Part shown: in pieces, positions 1 to 7,545 of the stretch
Position numbering within the stretch: position 1 is the stretch's first letter
How the letters are laid out: each line of letters opens with the position of its first letter
DNA from: a bacterium
GTDB taxonomy: Bacteria; UBA9089; CG2-30-40-21; SBAY01
Reading direction: 5' to 3'
Length of the DNA stretch: 29,197 bases
NCBI GenBank assembly: GCA_040757115.1
Contig: JBFLYA010000024.1
Coordinates: forward strand, 1-29,197
Notes under the pieces: generated by a model
Database searches by the model: none
What the model saw: only the letters and a program-made list of their open reading frames with translations
What the model was told of the DNA's origin: nothing
Program-made: the position numbers and the translations under genes

Positions 1-437
1 CGCTCTAATCTATATTCGGTATTGTAAGGCTCTATTTTAATCCCCTGGATTACTACTGAACGATATCCTTTATGCCGTGCATCATCAGGCAAATCTCCTT
101 TATACCTTACTACTTGCTGGTTATGAACCAAAATCTTGCCCAGCTTCTTTTCCTTTACAGATGGCTTCCTTTCCTTTGGTTCTATCCCGCTTTGAAAGTT
201 GCTATTGCCTTGTTGATCCTCTGAAGGATTGTTCGGCTTAATCTTTGGTTTCGGATTACACCCTTTTAACCTTGCTATCTCATCCCTTAATCGTTGAATC
301 GTATCTTTTAGTTCCCTATTCTCTTTCACCAAATATTCTATCTGGCTCATCAATCGATAGATTAACTTCTTGAAATCGTAATCAGACGAGATCTTATCTA
401 CATCAATTTCAAAAAGAGTGTCATCTCTGTTTTCCAT
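1..437 (-). CDS. IS66-family transposase, N-terminal part (runs off the left edge)
   Basis: I translated this by eye from ATG at 435-437: 145 full codons are present and no stop is reached before the window edge. The first 60 residues are acidic then helical (VKENRELKDTIQRLRDEIA), ending in ARLKG. A Lys/Pro-rich linker (KPKIKPNN) follows, then the segment RYKGDLPDDARHKGYRSVV. A coiled coil, a KPK linker and an RxKG-type segment are what I know from the N-terminus of IS66-type (TnpC-like) transposases. The DDE catalytic domain would lie outside the window. No TnpA/TnpB partner is visible upstream, which fits single-gene IS66 relatives. The IS end cannot be delimited. The family call rests on recognition, not on a search. 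Confidence 0.65.
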   Translation of the reverse strand, partial: MENRDDTLFEIDVDKISSDYDFKKLIYRLMSQIEYLVKENRELKDTIQRLRDEIARLKGCNPKPKIKPNNPSEDQQGNSNFQSGIEPKERKPSVKEKKLGKILVHNQQVVRYKGDLPDDARHKGYRSVVIQGIKIEPYNTEYRLE

Positions 438-719
438 TCCACTCTATATATCGGCATTTTTTCAAAAAATCTTCACTTTTTTATACTATTCCACAAATTT
501 ATGAGTAGTTACCATTTTCTGTCCATACTTGCTCATGCCACTGGCTCATGAGCAAGTACTGCACATCCAATCCACAGCCTCTTTTTACCATTATATCCCT
601 TTTTTTAAACCTCCTTAAGTTTATTTTTGGCTAGTCATCTAGCCTTATTTCTCTATCTTGCTTATGCAACCGATAGATTGGATATAATGATAACACAACG
701 AAGGCCGGAATTCAACATA

Positions 720-775
720 ATTTTCATCTTCCTTTGTGCCCACTCCTTGTGGGCATGAGTGTTTCCCCTGAAAAT
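720..775. repeat. Covarying-hairpin element, copy A
   Basis: Ends ATTTTCA (720-726) and TGAAAAT (769-775) are inverted repeats. The central stem is TGCCCAC (737-743) / GTGGGCA (749-755) with a 5-nt loop. The flank CTTTGTG lies before the stem and TGAGTGTTTCCCC after it. On the minus strand it reads as AGGGGAAA, then an ATG inside the stem. Confidence 0.75.
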
Positions 776-839
776 AGGCTGAAGGCTGAAGGGTATAGGC
801 TGAAGTTTTGAACGCTGTTTCCTTCAGCCTTCAGCCTTT

Positions 840-891
840 ATTTTCATTGTCATTTGTGAGTCGCAGACTCATGAGCGTTTCCCCTGAAAAT
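840..891. repeat. Covarying-hairpin element, copy B
   Basis: Ends ATTTTCA (840-846) and TGAAAAT (885-891). Stem TGAGTC (857-862) / GACTCA (866-871), loop GCA. The right end is shared with the next 53-bp palindromic module. Confidence 0.75.
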
Positions 892-937
892 GTCTGTAAG
901 TTATTGTAATTGCTTGATTTACAAAACTACATTTTCA
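885..937. repeat. 53-bp palindromic linker module, copy 1
   Basis: Bounded by TGAAAATGT (885-893) and ACATTTTCA (929-937), perfect 9-bp inverted repeats, with an inner TTGTAA/TTACAA pair. Two more copies lie directly upstream of luxR (19363-19415 and 19428-19480). It joins hairpin copies B and C through their shared 7-bp ends. Confidence 0.7.
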
Positions 938-976
938 TCGTCATTTGTGCCCTGCAAGGGCATGAGCGTTTCTCCT
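931..976. repeat. Covarying-hairpin element, copy C (right end degenerate)
   Basis: Left end ATTTTCA (931-937). Stem TGCCCT (948-953) / AGGGCA (957-962), loop GCA. The right flank CATGAGCGTTTCTCCT is present, but the final TGAAAAT is missing. Confidence 0.7.
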
Positions 977-1012
977 CCTTTTGTCGATATTATGTTTAGA
1001 TATTTTCATCTG

Positions 1013-1072
1013 AGACCTCCTTTGTCGATTAGTTAAATTTATCTACTTTACTTAATCGACATCTGGAGGTCT
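1013..1072. repeat. Long interrupted hairpin downstream of the operon
   Basis: Outer arms GACCTCC (1014-1020) / GGAGGTC (1065-1071) and inner arms GTCGATTA (1024-1031) / TAATCGAC (1053-1060) pair perfectly, with a small internal loop. On the plus strand it is followed by a T-rich run, as in a terminator, but no plus-strand gene precedes it. On the minus strand, in line with the operon that ends at 1150, no T run follows. Confidence 0.5.
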
Positions 1073-1149
1073 TTTATTTAATTTTTTCTTAAGTCAGTGC
1101 CATTCGGGTAAACCCCAGTTTGTTTTATAGTGGAGCATCTGTTTAAATT

Positions 1150-2370
1150 CTAAAATCCATATTTTATCCCTCCAAAAAAGGTTGTATTATCCTTAAGTAA
1201 ACCGAAAAAACTATCCTCTTTCCCTTTGTATATATCAGTACCTATTATAGATGATAAATTATCTGTAAGGGTATAAATAATCTTTGGTCTAATGAGGTAA
1301 TCTCTTCTTGTAAGATTATAAATTCCAGAAATCTCAGTACTTAATGTTTCATAAAACATCTTATCTACAATCTTCAATGATACAATATTTGTTACTTTAT
1401 CAAGTTGGTTATTGATAATAGCCCCTTTGACAGCAATATCTCTTAAGATAGAATCTTGAATATTCAATGGGTCTTTATAATTAGTAACAATCCTTTGCAT
1501 AAACTGAAGATTCAAATACATATCTTCCCAAAGTGTTTTGTCTACTCCAAAAATATAGAAGAAATAAGGATTCTTCTTCCATGGGCTATCTCCATCCATA
1601 TCTTCTGTAAAAAAATAAGCCATCTCTCCCCTAACTCCGAACTCTCTCAATATCGTAGCAAAATCTCCACCAATAACTTTGATCCTTTGATATCTTTCTA
1701 TGATCCCTTGGGTTGATAAACCAAGGTCTGGCATAGGATCAACGCCATCAAAATAGCTTAATGACCAGTCTAAAACACCACCCGTAGAATCTATCTTAAA
1801 GGCATATTGACCATTTTGAAAAGACTTTGATGGTAGTTCTTCAATAACAGGATAATTTAGTGGAAACTTATTGGATTCAAAGAAAGGGAGATATATTCCA
1901 GTAAATGCAGTATTTCCATAATAATAATTTATCTTAAGTGCCATAATACCACTTCTTAAATCTCCATCCTCTGGAAAAAGCAATGTATAGTCCCAAGGAG
2001 TAAGGTTATCTGTTGGATTTACACCATCTGCTCTTCCCCATTGGATGATCTGTTTTCCAACCCGTAGGTTGAATGGATGTAAATAGATATCACTATAGAT
2101 TTCTCTCATAGAAGAATGAATACTTTCCCGCTGATTCTCTGCAATGATTCTTGCCTCACTATAAAGGGATAGATAAGAACCAAATTTTGTGGTTATTTGT
2201 GGATGGAATGAGATACTGAAGATGTTCCTTTTTTGGTCAAGGTTTCTAGTGGAACTAAAATAGTATCCCTGTAAGATTCCATTTAAACTTATATCTTCTG
2301 CATAAACAAGGATGGGAATAAAAAGACAAGAAAAAATAGTATACAGAACTTTATTCTTGAAAAATGACAT
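1150..2370 (-). CDS. Outer-membrane beta-barrel protein, DUF1302/porin-like
   Basis: 406 aa. The N-terminus is a signal peptide (hydrophobic to about residue 22, likely cleaved after VYA), so the protein is exported. The mature part alternates short aromatic-rich strands and polar turns and ends in ...GGIKYGF, with the terminal Phe typical of outer-membrane barrels. The stretch GKQIIQWGRADGVNPTD (about residues 105-121) matches the G-Q-x3-WG-x-ADG pattern I associate with DUF1302-like barrels found beside LolA-like proteins and MMPL transporters. It starts 3 bp after the LolA-like gene stops, so the two are co-transcribed. Inferred role: the outer-membrane exit or acceptor for a lipid-like cargo of this cluster. 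The barrel call is firmer than the family name. Confidence 0.65.
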   Translation of the reverse strand: MSFFKNKVLYTIFSCLFIPILVYAEDISLNGILQGYYFSSTRNLDQKRNIFSISFHPQITTKFGSYLSLYSEARIIAENQRESIHSSMREIYSDIYLHPFNLRVGKQIIQWGRADGVNPTDNLTPWDYTLLFPEDGDLRSGIMALKINYYYGNTAFTGIYLPFFESNKFPLNYPVIEELPSKSFQNGQYAFKIDSTGGVLDWSLSYFDGVDPMPDLGLSTQGIIERYQRIKVIGGDFATILREFGVRGEMAYFFTEDMDGDSPWKKNPYFFYIFGVDKTLWEDMYLNLQFMQRIVTNYKDPLNIQDSILRDIAVKGAIINNQLDKVTNIVSLKIVDKMFYETLSTEISGIYNLTRRDYLIRPKIIYTLTDNLSSIIGTDIYKGKEDSFFGLLKDNTTFFGGIKYGF

Positions 2371-2373
2371 AGT

Positions 2374-3159
2374 CTATTCAATCCTTTCCAAATACCCTGT
2401 TGTAAAAACATCGTCTCTTATACCTTTGTCGATTTCAATGTTTTCAAATGTAATAATTGTTCTATGGCCAGTTTTATGGTTTATAATCTCTCTCTTTGTA
2501 GCAAGCCATCTTTTCTTACCCAAATCTGATAAATAGAGGTCAGATATAAATTGTGTCTTGAGGAGTTCATTCTCTTCATCATAATATTCTATTTTCATCT
2601 CTACAAAATTATCTTTTCTTATCCATAACACCTTTTTACTATAACCTGTATCCCTTTTAATTCTATCATCTTTTGAAGTGGACTCAACTATAAAGCAGTC
2701 TATCCCTTTAATCTTTTCTTCTCCTTTTAGGATATGAATAAAATCATCAATCTTTGGAGAAGCAATATCACCATAAGAAAAGTCAGAATTCATAAAGCTA
2801 TCCCTTGTATTTCTTGAAATTATTCTCCTCGTTTTTTTTAAGGCAGGAAGATATATCCACATATCATGGTCACTTTCAGAATGTTCAATTGTCAATATAC
2901 CGGTTCCTCGTATATCTTGTGGAGAATAAAATCTATATAATCTCTTGTAGTCTACCGAATTTTTTTGAAGTTTATTGATCACCTTGCCAACCCTAATCCT
3001 CTCTCCACCTTTTTTATCTATTAATACCATCTTGCTTTGTGCTTGCCAGCCTAATACCTTCCCGGCATAATCATTATTCACCATAATCTCTCTGGCATCC
3101 ATGGCAAAAATAGAATTAACCCACATAAAAACTGAAATAATCCCTAATATTTTTCCCAT
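2374..3159 (-). CDS. LolA-like periplasmic outer-membrane lipoprotein-sorting family protein
   Basis: 261 aa with a signal peptide (hydrophobic residues about 4-18, cleavage near IFA|MDA). The middle segment contains WIYLPALKKTRRI followed by SFMNSDFSYGD (about residues 101-131). This is the hallmark of the LolA-like family (Pfam LolA_like) that accompanies MMPL/RND exporters and DUF1302 barrels. Members are thought to shuttle lipids across the periplasm; the cargo here is unknown. The start is supported by AGGAGGG a few bases upstream. It lies between the MMPL gene and the barrel gene on the same strand, so the three form an export set. A 7-bp hairpin (AACGCTC 3184-3190 / GAGCGTT 3202-3208) lies just upstream. 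Confidence 0.75.
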   Translation of the reverse strand: MGKILGIISVFMWVNSIFAMDAREIMVNNDYAGKVLGWQAQSKMVLIDKKGGERIRVGKVINKLQKNSVDYKRLYRFYSPQDIRGTGILTIEHSESDHDMWIYLPALKKTRRIISRNTRDSFMNSDFSYGDIASPKIDDFIHILKGEEKIKGIDCFIVESTSKDDRIKRDTGYSKKVLWIRKDNFVEMKIEYYDEENELLKTQFISDLYLSDLGKKRWLATKREIINHKTGHRTIITFENIEIDKGIRDDVFTTGYLERIE

Positions 3160-3468
3160 TTTATTCCCTCCTCTTATATCTTGAACGCTCTCAGATAAAA
3201 TGAGCGTTGATTTTATTAGCCTTCACACACCTCAAACTTTTCCTTCACCCCCATGTGTGGAGTAAAAAGGTTAGGGTTTAAGAAATTAGTTTTGTTTAGG
3301 GGTTAGGAGGTTAGTCTTATTTCCCTTCCTTGAAACCTCTCTGGTGCTGAACTTGATTCAGAACAGGTCAGGGATTTGCCCAAAATACTGTCCGAACTTC
3401 TTCCCTATGGTTTTACCAACATCTTAACCCAACTTCCATACGGGCTTCCTAACCGTAACCTTTACCTT
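3160..3468. other. Spacer between MMPL and LolA-like genes
   Basis: No gene is supported. It holds the 7-bp hairpin at 3184-3208 and GGTTAG-rich tracts at about 3268-3315. On the plus strand from about 3335 there is an open frame with protein-like composition (SGAELDSEQVRDLPKILSE, then LPYGFTNILTQLPYG) and no start. I do not recognise it; it may be a decayed gene or a repeat. Confidence 0.5.
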
Positions 3469-5793
3469 TTATCCGAGAGGCTTCATCTTTTCATAGAGAA
3501 ACTTAGGTTTAAATATAGTAATCATTGCTGGAAGTAAGGTCACTGTTCCTAAAGAACTATTAATCATGTTCAATGCCACAAGTCCCCCCAGATGTTTATG
3601 ATATATAAGTCCCGAAAATAGTAAGATAACAAAGCCTGCAGCTATAGCAGAGGAAACAAAGAATATGGCTTTCCCCGCGGTAAGCATGGTCTCTCTAATA
3701 GCCAAATTGTGATCTTTTAATTTCCTTATCTCTTCTTTATAACGAAAAATGAAGTAAAAAGCATAATCACTACCAATACTGATGGTTAGGGCAGAAACTG
3801 CGGCAGTACTTAGAGAAAGCCATATCCCTGTGATCCCCATCAAACCGAAGTTGATAACTATAGCCACTAATGAAGGAGTAATAACATAGATACCTCCTAC
3901 AAAAGATCTCAGGGCAAGAGATGCTATAAGAAATATAACAGTAGTAACTTGCCATATATTTTGTATCTTTTCATGGACGACATTATCATTTAATGCTCTC
4001 AAGGTACCCAATGAACCACCTGCAACTTCTACTGTTACATCAGTATTTCTAAAAAGGGTTGATGCTATATCTTTTGCTTCAGCAAAGATTTCATTTGAGA
4101 ATGTTGCAGTGTCTATTTTTGTAAAGATTCTTATGACCCCATGTCGGTATTCTTGATCCACTATAAAATTCAAATCTTCAGAACTCAGAAGAAATAGGTA
4201 TTGGCTAATAAGATTCTTATCTTTAGGGATACTATAGTAGTTTTTCTCATCACCATTCATTGCCATATTCATACGTTTGATGAAGTTAGCAAGGCTTATC
4301 GTTTTTCCAACTTCAGATCTTTTTTCTAAGTTTCTTTGAAGCCTGCTCATAGCATCCAAAACCTCAGGAGATTTAAGACTATCTGTTTTTTCCCCTTCAA
4401 TAAGAATATTCATTATTGAAGTTCCAGCAAAGTGTTTATTGATAAAATCATCATCAAGCCTAACTTTCTCCTTTTTGCTAAATGCTCCGATAAAACTATT
4501 ATTCACTTTTATTTTTGTTGCGCCAAGAAGAGATATAGAGAGTATTAAAAAAAATGTTACTATTATTATTATAGGCTTGCCCAAAATCAATCTTATTCCA
4601 TTTTCTAAACACTTTTCTAATATTCCTTTCTTCTTTTTCTTTAAGATAAAGATATTTTTAGATGGAGGAAGAATAAAACGGATAGCAGGGATAAAGGTCA
4701 TTTCCAATATTAAAGCGCTCAGTATCCCCACTGCTGTAAAAAGTCCAAATACCCTAATAGTTTTAATATCAAAAACTATGAGCGAAAGGAATCCAATCAC
4801 AGTTATTATCCCTGTAAGTAGCATTACTGAGCCTACACTCGAAACAGATTCAATTATTGCCAACCTATTATTACCTAAACGATCATATTCTTCATAATAC
4901 CTCTTTAAAATTTGGACAGCATGTCCGGCAGCCACGGATAGTATCAAGATAGGGGTCATAGAATTCCATACATCTATAGGAATCTTGAAAAAGCCCAGAA
5001 TTCCTATCCCCCATATAACACTTAGGATACCAGTCAAAAGGGGGAAGATAATGGCCTGGATAGTTCTAAACGCCTCATAATGTATAAGCCCAATTATAAT
5101 TATGACAAAGATGAAAAGTATAGCCATTTTCCTGGAATAGACTTCTAAAAAATGGACAATACTTACAGGACCACCTAAATAGATATTGTGTTTTTTATCC
5201 TTTACTTTCTCTACAATTTTTTCTACATTCTGGTAATAAGTGGAATAATTCCTATCTATCTCAAAGTCAATAATAATATTGGCTACTCTCCCATCTTTAG
5301 AAACTAAGAAAAAAGGAGCTAACTCATTTGTATATATCCTTCTTCTTAGTTCTTCCATCTCTTCGTGTGTTGTTGGTATGTTCTTTAATAAAGGATTGAT
5401 TTCTATACTACCTTCAACCCCTTTTATATCTCTGACATTTGGGGCAGTAATACTCAAACAATTGCTTTTTATAATACTCTTTAATTTCATAACCTCATCT
5501 GTAATCTTCTTAATCTTCGTTAAGGTGTTAACATTAAATATATCTCCTTCTCTGTGTTCTATGCTGACAATTAAAATATTTACTCCCCCAAATATATCTG
5601 CAATTTTATTATCTAGCATGACAAGAGGATGGTTTTGGGGGAGTTGATTTTTTCTTTCTATCTCTATTTTAAGAGAAAGTGCATGGAAGCCTAAAAAGAC
5701 AGTAATAAATAAAATAATCACTATCACAAAAAATCTATACTTTATTATAAATTCCCCAAACCTTTTAAACATTTTACTTCTCATAGCACTCAT
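3469..5793 (-). CDS. MMPL/RND-family transporter (COG1033 type)
   Basis: 774 aa with the two-fold RND layout. There is one N-terminal membrane helix (about 20-40), a periplasmic loop (about 45-215) and a helix bundle (about 220-375). A second lone helix follows (about 405-425), then a second loop and a C-terminal bundle (about 615-765). The segment PILILSVAAGHAVQILKRYYEE (about 281-302) is in the fourth helix, where this family carries its conserved transport motif. Such proteins use the proton gradient to move lipids or other hydrophobic molecules out of the inner membrane. Three in-frame Met codons (1, 4, 8) are possible and none has a strong ribosome-binding site. Together with the downstream LolA-like and barrel genes it forms a plausible exporter for the cluster product. 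Confidence 0.85.
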   Translation of the reverse strand: MSAMRSKMFKRFGEFIIKYRFFVIVIILFITVFLGFHALSLKIEIERKNQLPQNHPLVMLDNKIADIFGGVNILIVSIEHREGDIFNVNTLTKIKKITDEVMKLKSIIKSNCLSITAPNVRDIKGVEGSIEINPLLKNIPTTHEEMEELRRRIYTNELAPFFLVSKDGRVANIIIDFEIDRNYSTYYQNVEKIVEKVKDKKHNIYLGGPVSIVHFLEVYSRKMAILFIFVIIIIGLIHYEAFRTIQAIIFPLLTGILSVIWGIGILGFFKIPIDVWNSMTPILILSVAAGHAVQILKRYYEEYDRLGNNRLAIIESVSSVGSVMLLTGIITVIGFLSLIVFDIKTIRVFGLFTAVGILSALILEMTFIPAIRFILPPSKNIFILKKKKKGILEKCLENGIRLILGKPIIIIVTFFLILSISLLGATKIKVNNSFIGAFSKKEKVRLDDDFINKHFAGTSIMNILIEGEKTDSLKSPEVLDAMSRLQRNLEKRSEVGKTISLANFIKRMNMAMNGDEKNYYSIPKDKNLISQYLFLLSSEDLNFIVDQEYRHGVIRIFTKIDTATFSNEIFAEAKDIASTLFRNTDVTVEVAGGSLGTLRALNDNVVHEKIQNIWQVTTVIFLIASLALRSFVGGIYVITPSLVAIVINFGLMGITGIWLSLSTAAVSALTISIGSDYAFYFIFRYKEEIRKLKDHNLAIRETMLTAGKAIFFVSSAIAAGFVILLFSGLIYHKHLGGLVALNMINSSLGTVTLLPAMITIFKPKFLYEKMKPLG

Positions 5794-6313
5794 ACCATAT
5801 TTTGGTTCTTTTGGTTGAACTCTTAAAGTGTGTCTTAAATCATCTCAACTGTAGGGACTCCACTTTATTGTATGTGTTTAGATAGATATACTATTCAAGA
5901 GACGATTACTTGCGAACCATATGACCTTATCATCTTGCATCCTGTATCATGTATCATATTGTAAAACAGCCCGTTATGTTAAAGCTCATAATATTTAGCT
6001 AATCACATAGTAACTATTCAGCCATAGATGGACACGGATGAAACACTGAAAATTCGTAATCCGTGTCCGTAATTAGGTTGAAGGTTGAAGGGTTCTTCTC
6101 CTCCTAACTTTTATTTTCTCTCCTTCTTGATTCTCTGCGAGTGGAAGAAATTTCCATCCCAAAACCCCCGCCAGCGGGGGACAACCCGCCTCTGACCTCT
6201 GTCTTCTGACCTCTGTATTTATCCATGCTAATCCGTGTTAATCAGTGGCTGAATAGTTCATCGCATACAAAATAATTAATTATGCAATAAGTCTCCTGTA
6301 TATTTTCATAACC
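5794..6313. other. Spacer with a MITE-like element
   Basis: No gene is seen in this 520-bp gap between the SDR and the MMPL gene. The right half is the inverted-repeat element at 6012-6258 (separate entry). The left part is plain AT-rich sequence; I could not identify a confident promoter or lux box in it. Confidence 0.55.
6012..6258. repeat. 247-bp MITE-like element with 13-bp inverted ends
   Basis: The ends AACTATTCAGCCA (6012-6024) and TGGCTGAATAGTT (6246-6258) are perfect inverted repeats. Nested inside are GGACACGGAT (6030-6039) / ATCCGTGTCC (6059-6068), another ATCCGTGT at 6231-6238, and a GC-rich hairpin CCCCCGC (6165-6171) / GCGGGGG (6174-6180). No reading frame is present. A related end motif (TTCAGCCACTGATTATCACGG) occurs near 27721. 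Confidence 0.65.
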
Positions 6314-7111
6314 TCATTTACTCATCTGGTATTTGACTATTTTAGCCACTACTTTTCTTGGAGTAAACCTGGTTAAAAAAATCTGGGCTTTGTTATAGAA
6401 ACCACAAACAACTACTCTTTTCCCTCTCATCAATGCACGATAGCCAGTTTTAGCGACTGTCGAAACTTCCATTACTGGTCCTCGAAATAAGTTTATGCCT
6501 TCTATCTGTGCTCTCTTAGGAAACTCTGTGCGAGTTGGACCCGGACACAAAGTGGTCACTGTAACACCGCTACCTTCAAGTTCCTCTGCAAGGGCTTCTG
6601 ACAAGCTTAAGATATAAGATTTAGCAGCACAATAAACTGCATTAAGTGGGCCAGGTACAAATGAACCAGTAGAACCAATATTTAATATCCTTCCGTACCC
6701 ATGTTTTAACATTTCAGGCAAAAATAATTTTATCAGTTGAGTAGACGACACAATGCTTACCTGAATCATCTGAAGTTCTTTTTTTATATCTGTTTCGGAG
6801 AAAGGTCCGTATACATTAAATCCCGCATTGTTAACTAAGATATCAATTTGAATAGACTCTTGCTGAAGTTCATCAAAAATCTCTTTAGCCGATGTTAAAG
6901 TAGACAAATCTTTTGGGAGAACTTTTATTAATACCCCAAAAGTCTTTCTTAATTCATTTGCTCGCTGATTGAGTCTTTGTTCGTCCCTTGCCACCAATAC
7001 GAGATTATAACCCTCCTGAGCAAACAATCTACTCAGTTCACAACCAATTCCACTGGATGCTCCAGTAATTAAAGCAGTTTTTTTGTTATCAAAATGGTCT
7101 AATTTTTCCAT
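6314..7111 (-). CDS. Classical short-chain dehydrogenase/reductase
   Basis: 265 aa, a full-length classical SDR. It has the NAD(P)-binding motif TGASSGIG (residues 16-23), NNAG (94-97), a Ser in the GSTGS segment (about 147-150) and the catalytic pair in YCAAK (Tyr160, Lys164). An Arg after the second strand (VARDEQRL) is compatible with NADPH use. The C-terminal extension contains basic and hydrophobic residues, as in acyl-chain or hydroxy-lipid reductases. The start is backed by GGAAGGA upstream. It follows the small membrane protein by 20 bp and belongs to the same transcript. Inferred role: reduction of a keto group on the cluster's acyl product. The exact substrate cannot be read from the sequence. 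Confidence 0.85.
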   Translation of the reverse strand: MEKLDHFDNKKTALITGASSGIGCELSRLFAQEGYNLVLVARDEQRLNQRANELRKTFGVLIKVLPKDLSTLTSAKEIFDELQQESIQIDILVNNAGFNVYGPFSETDIKKELQMIQVSIVSSTQLIKLFLPEMLKHGYGRILNIGSTGSFVPGPLNAVYCAAKSYILSLSEALAEELEGSGVTVTTLCPGPTRTEFPKRAQIEGINLFRGPVMEVSTVAKTGYRALMRGKRVVVCGFYNKAQIFLTRFTPRKVVAKIVKYQMSK

Positions 7112-7131
7112 ATTATCCTTCCTTCTTAATC

Positions 7132-7545
7132 TTAATGTAAATTTCTTATCTTAGATAAATTAATAATACTCAAAACAATTCCAATTAAACCTATTAGAGA
7201 TAGAATTAAAGAATCTGGCCAATATAGCCACTTCGTAAAAATACTTAGTGTAGTAACCGCTCCCCAATAGAATATTACCAGGAAGAAAAAAATTGTCCAC
7301 AATAACAGTTGGAATATTAATAAAACTCTCCTTTGAGCATTACTACCTATAAATAACCCTAATGAGGAATAAAGAAATACAAAGCCGATTAGTAGATTTT
7401 CTATTAACAAGAATTCACGATATATACCTGTTGATTTAATAAGATAAAATTGAAAAATGATGTGCATAATTCCTGTGACAAAATTCAAAATTACAAGAGA
7501 TAATAATAACTTTGATAAACACCGAATTGAATTAATTTTGTTCAT
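7132..7545 (-). CDS. Small four-helix membrane protein of unknown function
   Basis: 137 aa, almost entirely hydrophobic, with four likely membrane helices (about residues 12-32, 45-65, 74-96 and 110-130). I recognise no family motif. Its ATG overlaps the stop of the giant activase gene by 4 nt (ATGA), so translation is coupled and it belongs to the operon. Its position between the activase and the SDR suggests a membrane-associated step or anchor, but that is only inference from context. Confidence 0.7.
   Translation of the reverse strand: MNKINSIRCLSKLLLSLVILNFVTGIMHIIFQFYLIKSTGIYREFLLIENLLIGFVFLYSSLGLFIGSNAQRRVLLIFQLLLWTIFFFLVIFYWGAVTTLSIFTKWLYWPDSLILSLIGLIGIVLSIINLSKIRNLH

Larger units (their letters stand above)
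438..1149. other. Repeat-rich spacer without a convincing gene
   Basis: No supported CDS. It contains a perfect 11-bp hairpin at 527-557 (ACTTGCTCATG / CATGAGCAAGT) and a 6-bp one at 629-644 (GGCTAG tcat CTAGCC). There are paired copies of a short TTCAGCCT-type repeat around 781-839. A chain of palindromic modules at 720-976 and a long hairpin at 1013-1072 are listed separately. On the minus strand from 591, a 30-codon reading frame begins MVKRGCGLDV. That resembles the start of IS110-type transposases but diverges after about ten residues, so it may be a relic. Confidence 0.6.

Noticed and set aside
720-775. Hairpin elements as rho-independent terminators
   Set aside because: Stems are followed by GAGCGTTTC or CACAAAGG, not a T run, on either strand.
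4439-4897. 152-codon plus-strand frame antisense to the MMPL gene
   Set aside because: The sense strand encodes a clear MMPL transporter; the antisense product has low-complexity hydrophobic sequence and no ribosome-binding site.
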